Below are positions 6,357 to 10,006 of a stretch of 10,006 nucleotides of DNA, piece by piece. Where the stretch lies: NCBI GenBank assembly GCA_963966275.1, contig CAWZYQ010000142.1, positions 1-10,006 of the forward strand. Direction: 5' to 3'. This DNA is from UBA10427 sp003500135 (GTDB taxonomy: Bacteria > Bacteroidota > Bacteroidia > Cytophagales > Cyclobacteriaceae). The first letter of the stretch is position 1. Each line of letters opens with the position of its first letter. The notes under the pieces were generated by a model. The model searched no databases. It was not told where the DNA came from and worked only from the letters and a program-made list of their open reading frames with translations. Position numbers and translations under genes: made by a program.

Positions 6357-7211
6357 TCATGCGGCGACATGGCGCTCCACCCGGCCTTTCAGTGGATCCT
6401 GATTAAGCATTCTCGCGGTGTAGTGGTACAGCTCGGGCAGGGCAGCTTTAAAGCCTTCGGGTCGCTCAAAAAAGTTTTCCATACACACGGCGAAAAACTC
6501 CTGCCGGTTCACACCTGCATAAGGCCTGAAGAAATGCGGCATTCCGTTTTTTATCTTTTGCATTTCATCACGCGCCAGGTAAATCCAGTTTTTATGTGCT
6601 TCCCAATCCAGGAAATTGTACTCCTGGTTAATCATCATGTTTTCCAGCTCCAGGGCATGTGCCATTTCATGTATACCAAGGTTTATCCCATCATTGGCAC
6701 TTTTATAGCCCCCCAGAAAATTATTCCACGACAATACAATAGTTTTGTGGCGAGGGTTTACCTCCCCTTTGTGATAGCGCTTGTAAATTTCGGAATAATA
6801 ATCATTTGGGTAGACCAGTATGCGATTGAAAAGCGGGAAATAGAGCGCCGGCAGGCCAAAAGTCAATTGAACCGCCGAACTGGCAATCAGCACCTTCATT
6901 TCAGTGGTTACCTCAGGCATTCCCCGCGCATAAAATCGGTTTCGGCGAATAAAATACACTACGCGCTTTTCAAATTTTACCCGGTCCCTGGCATTTAACT
7001 TTTGATAATACGCAAACTGGCTTAAAAGGATCTTGCGATAAACTGCCTTGGTCCTTGTAAAGGGTAGGCGATTAAAAAAACGATCTTTGAAAATGTTGAG
7101 AAAAATGTTCTCAATAAAGCTCAGTAAAAAAAGTGCAATGGCAAACAACAGCAATACCACCGTAACCAACACAAAGCCATAGGCAATAAATAGCGAAATG
7201 AATTCTTTCAT
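6357..7211 (-). CDS. Membrane-anchored MtfA-family (M90) zinc peptidase
   Basis: A 284-residue member of the MtfA/M90 metallopeptidase family. One N-terminal membrane helix (about 5-31) is followed by a soluble domain. The zinc site is HEMAH at 181-185 (His181, Glu182, His185) and the family motif RQEFFAVCMENFFERP (236-251), whose acidic residue is the probable third ligand. FGLPALYFPLFNRILVYP (118-135) and SWNNFLGGYKSANDGINLGIHE also match the family. In E. coli, MtfA is an aminopeptidase that binds the repressor Mlc and so affects glucose uptake; Bacteroidota lack that circuit as far as I know, so only the enzyme class carries over. The ATG at 7211 gives a natural membrane-helix start. Divergent from recQ with a 77-base gap. 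Confidence 0.9.
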   Translation of the reverse strand: MKEFISLFIAYGFVLVTVVLLLFAIALFLLSFIENIFLNIFKDRFFNRLPFTRTKAVYRKILLSQFAYYQKLNARDRVKFEKRVVYFIRRNRFYARGMPEVTTEMKVLIASSAVQLTFGLPALYFPLFNRILVYPNDYYSEIYKRYHKGEVNPRHKTIVLSWNNFLGGYKSANDGINLGIHEMAHALELENMMINQEYNFLDWEAHKNWIYLARDEMQKIKNGMPHFFRPYAGVNRQEFFAVCMENFFERPEGFKAALPELYHYTARMLNQDPLKGRVERHVAA

Positions 7212-7288
7212 GACTGGAAATTTGATGCTATTTTACAATAATTATCCTTAATTGGGTAGTAAAGCAACCAAATCAATTCTAATTTATT
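7212..7288. promoter_or_regulatory. Divergent promoter region, peptidase and recQ
   Basis: This 77-base AT-rich gap must carry the start signals for both the minus-strand peptidase gene and recQ. I found no exact TAnnTTTG box on either strand; TATTTTAC (7230-7237, plus) and TAATTTAT (7280-7287, plus) are partial matches only, and the latter is too close to the ATG. No strong ribosome site precedes the recQ ATG. Confidence 0.35.
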
Positions 7289-9424
7289 ATGTCGTCTGTT
7301 TCCGCAAAAAAGCTGAATTCACCCGTTGATTATTTAAAGAAGTACTTTGGCTACGATCAATTCAGGCCGTTACAAGCCGAGATTATAGACAATGTCATTC
7401 ATAAAAAAGATGCGCTGGTGCTCATGCCTACCGGCGGGGGCAAATCAATCTGTTACCAAATACCTGCCCTTATGCTTCCCGGCACTGCCCTGGTCATTTC
7501 ACCACTGATCTCGCTTATGCAAGACCAGGTAGCCAGCCTGAAAGCCAGTGGTGTGCAAGCCGAATTTATAAACAGCTCACTCGACTTCAGGGAGGAGCAG
7601 CACATCCTTGACCGGTGCCGCGAAGGAGACATTGATCTATTGTACCTCTCTCCGGAAAAGCTCCAAAGCAAGCTGGACTTTATTCTGGATCACATTAAAA
7701 TAGGCCTGTTGGCAATTGATGAGGCACACTGCATATCCCAGTGGGGCCATGATTTCCGGCCGGAATACACCCAGCTTGCCCATGTAAAAAAGAAACTGCC
7801 CAACGTGCCGGTGATTGCCCTAACGGCCACAGCAGATAAAATAACTAGGTCGGATGTGCTGCAACAACTCGACATAGAAAAAGCACAAACTTTTATTTCA
7901 TCGTTTGACCGGCCCAACCTGAGCCTTTCTGTACGACAGAATATTTCAAAAAGGAATAAACAAAAAGAGATCCTTGAATTTATCCAATCCAGGCCCAATG
8001 CGTCAGGGATCGTCTACTGCCTTAGCCGCAAGAACACCGAGGAGATATCGGCCTATTTGAACCTCCACGGCATAAAGTCGGCCTACTACCATGCGGGCAT
8101 GGAGTCAAAGGAAAGGCATGAGGTGCAGGAGGCGTTTATTAAAGATGAGACGCCGGTGATTTGCGCCACGATTGCCTTTGGAATGGGCATCGACAAGCCC
8201 AATGTGCGTTGGGTCATCCACTACAACCTGCCCAAAAGCATTGAGAACTACTTCCAGGAAATAGGGCGAGCAGGCCGCGACGGACTGCCAAGTGATACAT
8301 TTTTGTACTACAACCTGGGCGACCTGGTGATGCTGCGTAAGTTTGCCGAGGAGAGTGGTCAGCGCGACATCAATGTGGACAAGCTGTACCGCATGCAGGA
8401 GTATGCCGAGGCGGTGGTATGCCGGAGAAAGATCCTGTTGAGCTATTTTGGCGAAAGCCTGGAAGAAAACTGTGGTAATTGCGACGTATGCGAAAATCCT
8501 CCTAAATTTTTCGACGGCACCATAATCGCCCAAAAGGCCATGTCGGCTATTAAACGTACCGAAGAAAAGTGCGGTATCATGATGCTGATCGATATCCTGC
8601 GGGGTAGTCAGAAAAAACACCTCTTTCAAAAAGGATATCACGAGATCAAAACATTTGGCATGGGCAGTGATATCAGCCACGACGACTGGCTGCTCTACAT
8701 TATGCAGTTGATCCAGCAGGGCCTGGTGGAGATTGCCTACAATGAAGGCAAGTCGTTGAAGGTGACAGAATACGGTGCAAAGGTGTTGTATGGTAAAGCA
8801 AAAATAGCGCTGGTGGACCCGAAAATTATCGAAGCGCGTAAGCCGCTGGATAAAAAGACCGAAAAGGAACGGAAGGAAAAAGCATTGTCCAATGAGCTTT
8901 TTCAATTGCTGCGGCAAGAGAGACAACGCATTGCCAAACTGGAGGCTGTACCTCCATATGTCGTTTTCAATGACGCTACCCTGCAGGAGATGGCCCGCGA
9001 TATGCCATTGACCAAAGATGATTTTGCACTGCTGCAAGGTGTGGGGGCCCACAAGCTGGAGCGCTATGCCGATGCTTTTCTCGAGGTGATCCGGAGCTAT
9101 AAATTCGAAAAAGGTGGCAAAAAAAGAAAAGGTGACACGCAGATTGCCACGCTGCAATTGTATAAACAAGGCCTTACGCCTGAAGAGATCGCCACCCGTA
9201 GAAACCTGCACATCGTAACGATTTATTCGCACCTCTCCTATTTGTATCAAAAGGGCGAAAACATCAACATTGAACAGTACCTGCGGCCACAGGCGAAAGA
9301 GGAGATATTTGCGGTACTGCCCCAATTCGACGATTACAAAACCCTAAAGCCCATCCACGAGGCGCTGGAGGAGAAGTATGAGTACTACGAGATCCGACTG
9401 GCAGTGGCCTTGTATGAAGGATAA
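7289..9424 (+). CDS. recQ: ATP-dependent DNA helicase RecQ
   Basis: RecQ is a 3'-to-5' DNA helicase acting in recombination repair and stalled-fork processing. This 711-residue protein has every expected part. Motif 0 is FRPLQ (26-30). Walker A is TGGGKS (48-53). Motif II is DEAH (144-147), followed by the RecQ aromatic loop ISQWGHDFRPEY. Motif III is ALTATA (177-182). Motif VI is QEIGRAGRDG (323-332). The zinc cluster is Cys378, Cys395, Cys398 and Cys401. A winged-helix segment lies at about 410-510 and an HRDC domain at about 534-605. The C-terminus adds a helix-turn-helix of the HTH_40 type (LYKQGLTPEEIATRRNLHIVTIYSHL, about 623-650), common in RecQ of Bacteroidota and Bacillota. A charged Lys-rich linker (518-532) precedes HRDC. 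The ATG at 7289 is the first start and gives a normal N-terminus. No frameshift or missing motif. Confidence 0.98.
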   Translation: MSSVSAKKLNSPVDYLKKYFGYDQFRPLQAEIIDNVIHKKDALVLMPTGGGKSICYQIPALMLPGTALVISPLISLMQDQVASLKASGVQAEFINSSLDFREEQHILDRCREGDIDLLYLSPEKLQSKLDFILDHIKIGLLAIDEAHCISQWGHDFRPEYTQLAHVKKKLPNVPVIALTATADKITRSDVLQQLDIEKAQTFISSFDRPNLSLSVRQNISKRNKQKEILEFIQSRPNASGIVYCLSRKNTEEISAYLNLHGIKSAYYHAGMESKERHEVQEAFIKDETPVICATIAFGMGIDKPNVRWVIHYNLPKSIENYFQEIGRAGRDGLPSDTFLYYNLGDLVMLRKFAEESGQRDINVDKLYRMQEYAEAVVCRRKILLSYFGESLEENCGNCDVCENPPKFFDGTIIAQKAMSAIKRTEEKCGIMMLIDILRGSQKKHLFQKGYHEIKTFGMGSDISHDDWLLYIMQLIQQGLVEIAYNEGKSLKVTEYGAKVLYGKAKIALVDPKIIEARKPLDKKTEKERKEKALSNELFQLLRQERQRIAKLEAVPPYVVFNDATLQEMARDMPLTKDDFALLQGVGAHKLERYADAFLEVIRSYKFEKGGKKRKGDTQIATLQLYKQGLTPEEIATRRNLHIVTIYSHLSYLYQKGENINIEQYLRPQAKEEIFAVLPQFDDYKTLKPIHEALEEKYEYYEIRLAVALYEG

Positions 9425-9429
9425 TAGTA

Positions 9430-9454
9430 CAGAGTTCTCTGGATTTGTTTTTTT
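9430..9454 (+). terminator. Weak candidate terminator after recQ
   Basis: CAGAG-TT-CTCTG (9430-9441) can form a short hairpin (realistically four pairs with a four-base loop), and a run of seven T follows at 9448-9454. The place, directly after the recQ stop, fits a terminator, but the stem is short and a six-base gap separates it from the T run. Confidence 0.35.
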
Positions 9455-9560
9455 GAGGAGTCGTTTATTGGTTCGATCGACCTCAACTTCATAAGTTGGA
9501 CTTAAAGCTGAAGGCTCTATTTGCTCGAGGCCCGAAGCTGGATGCTGGAAGAATTTGGAA

Positions 9561-9573
9561 TGTCACCTGCAAC
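9561..9573 (-). repeat. Copy of the 13-base TGTCACCTGCAAC word
   Basis: This 13-base word recurs as its exact reverse complement at 9947-9959, and its last ten bases (CACCTGCAAC) again at 9961-9970. A 13-base match inside a 580-base stretch is unlikely by chance, so the copies probably belong to one repeat family or mark two ends of one element. Confidence 0.6.
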
Positions 9574-9650
9574 ACTTCAAAGTTGATTCCGCTCTTTTTA
9601 GTCTCAAGCTTTTGTAGTAAAACGAAAAAAGCGGGGACTGAAAAGCACGG

Positions 9651-9680
9651 ATGAAGCAGGAAGTCTGTGACTTCCGTCAT
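9651..9680. repeat. Hairpin GGAAGTC/GACTTCC
   Basis: Seven perfect pairs around a three-base loop (9659-9665 and 9669-9675), extended by four more pairs ATGA/TCAT (9651-9654 and 9677-9680) across an uneven internal loop. No T run follows, so a simple terminator is unlikely. Confidence 0.5.
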
Positions 9681-9745
9681 GGATGAAAATCAACCATTCA
9701 TTGAAAGATCGGAATACAATCTGTAGTGATCGTTTGCCCTCAAGC

Positions 9746-9775
9746 TCTGATGAAATCCTTACAGGATTTATCAGA
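9746..9775. repeat. 13-bp bulged hairpin
   Basis: TCTGAT plus AAATCCT (9746-9751, 9753-9759) pairs with AGGATTT plus ATCAGA (9763-9775) around a TAC loop, with a single bulged G at 9752. A palindromic AGAATTCT follows at once (9773-9780). Such bulged palindromes are typical of REP-like elements. Confidence 0.55.
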
Positions 9776-9799
9776 ATTCTCATCCGAACCGGGCGGGCT

Positions 9800-9829
9800 C
9801 TTCATTTTTGTCTTGAAACAAAAACGAAG
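9800..9829. repeat. Hairpin with TTTTTGT/ACAAAAA stem
   Basis: TTTTTGT (9805-9811) pairs with ACAAAAA (9818-9824) around CTTGAA, and after one mismatch CTTC (9800-9803) pairs with GAAG (9826-9829). From memory, similar TTTGTCTTGA-type palindromes are frequent between genes in Bacteroidota genomes; I could not verify this here. Confidence 0.5.
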
Positions 9830-9871
9830 CAAAAAATTCAATGCGGTGATCAAAAGTCTAAAATATTGAAA

Positions 9872-9900
9872 GTTCAGCGTTCAGAGGTCAGGGTTCAGCG
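9872..9900. repeat. Degenerate TTCAGCG tandem repeat
   Basis: Four imperfect units in 29 bases: TTCAGCG (9873-9879), TTCAGAG (9880-9886), TCAGGG (9888-9893) and TTCAGCG (9894-9900). It looks like a tiny minisatellite and gives the low-complexity KVQRSEVRVQR stretch in the spurious reading frame over it. Confidence 0.5.
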
Positions 9901-9946
9901 AATTGATAAACAAGACATTTAAAAATCCCCGAATCCACCTACGAGA

Positions 9947-9970
9947 GTTGCAGGTGACAACACCTGCAAC
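9947..9970. repeat. Perfect 10-bp hairpin GTTGCAGGTG/CACCTGCAAC
   Basis: Ten uninterrupted pairs (9947-9956 with 9961-9970) and an ACAA loop, the strongest palindrome in the window. GGCG follows and no T run, so it is not an ordinary terminator. The left arm with its loop is the exact reverse complement of 9561-9573. Hairpins of this kind beside a gene start are typical of REP elements mobilised by single-domain Y1 (RAYT) transposases, which is a possibility only. Confidence 0.65.
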
Positions 9971-10006
9971 GGCGTAATGACACTGTAAATTTTCGGAAGT
10001 ACCATG

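Larger units (their letters stand above)
9425..10006. other. Gene-free tail with clustered inverted repeats
   Basis: About 580 bases without a credible protein or RNA gene. The two short reading frames here have no family-like features and run through the repeats. Besides the entries listed separately, it holds TCGATCGA (9473-9480), CAACTT-CAT-AAGTTG (9484-9498), and a loose pairing of CCGC (9589-9592) plus T5 with A-tract plus GCGG (9631-9634). The density of palindromes contrasts with the tightly packed genes before it and suggests REP- or MITE-like interspersed repeats. An ATG at 10004-10006, the last bases of the window, could start a further gene. Confidence 0.6.

Noticed and set aside
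6369..6998. A 209-codon frame antisense to the MtfA-like gene
   Set aside because: It is entirely covered by the well-supported peptidase gene and has no motif of its own.
8105..9325. A 406-codon open frame antisense to recQ
   Set aside because: It lies wholly inside recQ on the other strand, has Leu/His/Phe-rich composition without any recognisable motif, and recQ is intact. It is a shadow of recQ codon usage.
9489..9680. A 63-codon minus-strand open frame in the tail
   Set aside because: It has no family features and covers the 13-base repeat and the GGAAGTC hairpin; better explained as repeat sequence.
9683..9922. A 79-codon open frame in the tail
   Set aside because: It runs through three separate palindromes and the TTCAG repeat, and its product is low-complexity at the end; no sign of a real gene.

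Overview
The window reads as ordinary chromosome of a member of the Bacteroidota, probably Cytophagales-like (inference from protein families, from TAnnTTTG-type promoter boxes, from start sites with weak Shine-Dalgarno sequences and from a signal peptide of the xA|Q type; no rRNA or other decisive marker is present). It holds nine largely intact protein genes, one decayed sensor-kinase gene and a 580-base gene-free tail full of inverted repeats. I found no tRNA, rRNA, CRISPR array or complete insertion sequence.

Left part (1-2354): a monoacylglycerol-lipase-type alpha/beta hydrolase, cut at its 5' end by the window edge, converges on a two-gene minus-strand operon. That operon encodes a thioredoxin-fold protein followed, through an ATGA stop/start overlap, by a small exported DUF3299-like protein with a CFFC motif. 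A DinB/DUF1572 protein is transcribed divergently from it, and its stop overlaps the stop of the next minus-strand gene.

Middle (2345-5184): der, the essential two-domain ribosome-assembly GTPase, is followed five bases downstream by a SprT-like metalloprotein gene. Upstream of der lies a 192-base AT-rich spacer with inverted and direct repeats. Next is a six-helix membrane ORF that stops at TAG; the same reading frame then continues into the G2-box end of a histidine-kinase ATPase domain. This looks like a sensor kinase that lost its middle.

Right part (5280-9424): a three-domain lipoprotein (NlpE-like N domain, COG3650 domain, META/HslJ domain) faces a membrane-anchored MtfA-family (M90) zinc peptidase. 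Divergent from the peptidase is a full-length RecQ helicase with zinc cluster, HRDC domain and C-terminal helix-turn-helix.

Tail (9425-10006): no credible gene. It contains at least four hairpins, a 13-base word present in both orientations about 385 bases apart (with a third, partial copy forming a 10-bp hairpin), and a short degenerate TTCAG repeat. This is the least explained part of the window and is best read as a cluster of REP/MITE-like interspersed repeats. I see no clearly new multi-gene system here; the points most worth checking are the repeat cluster, the gutted kinase and the triple-domain lipoprotein.
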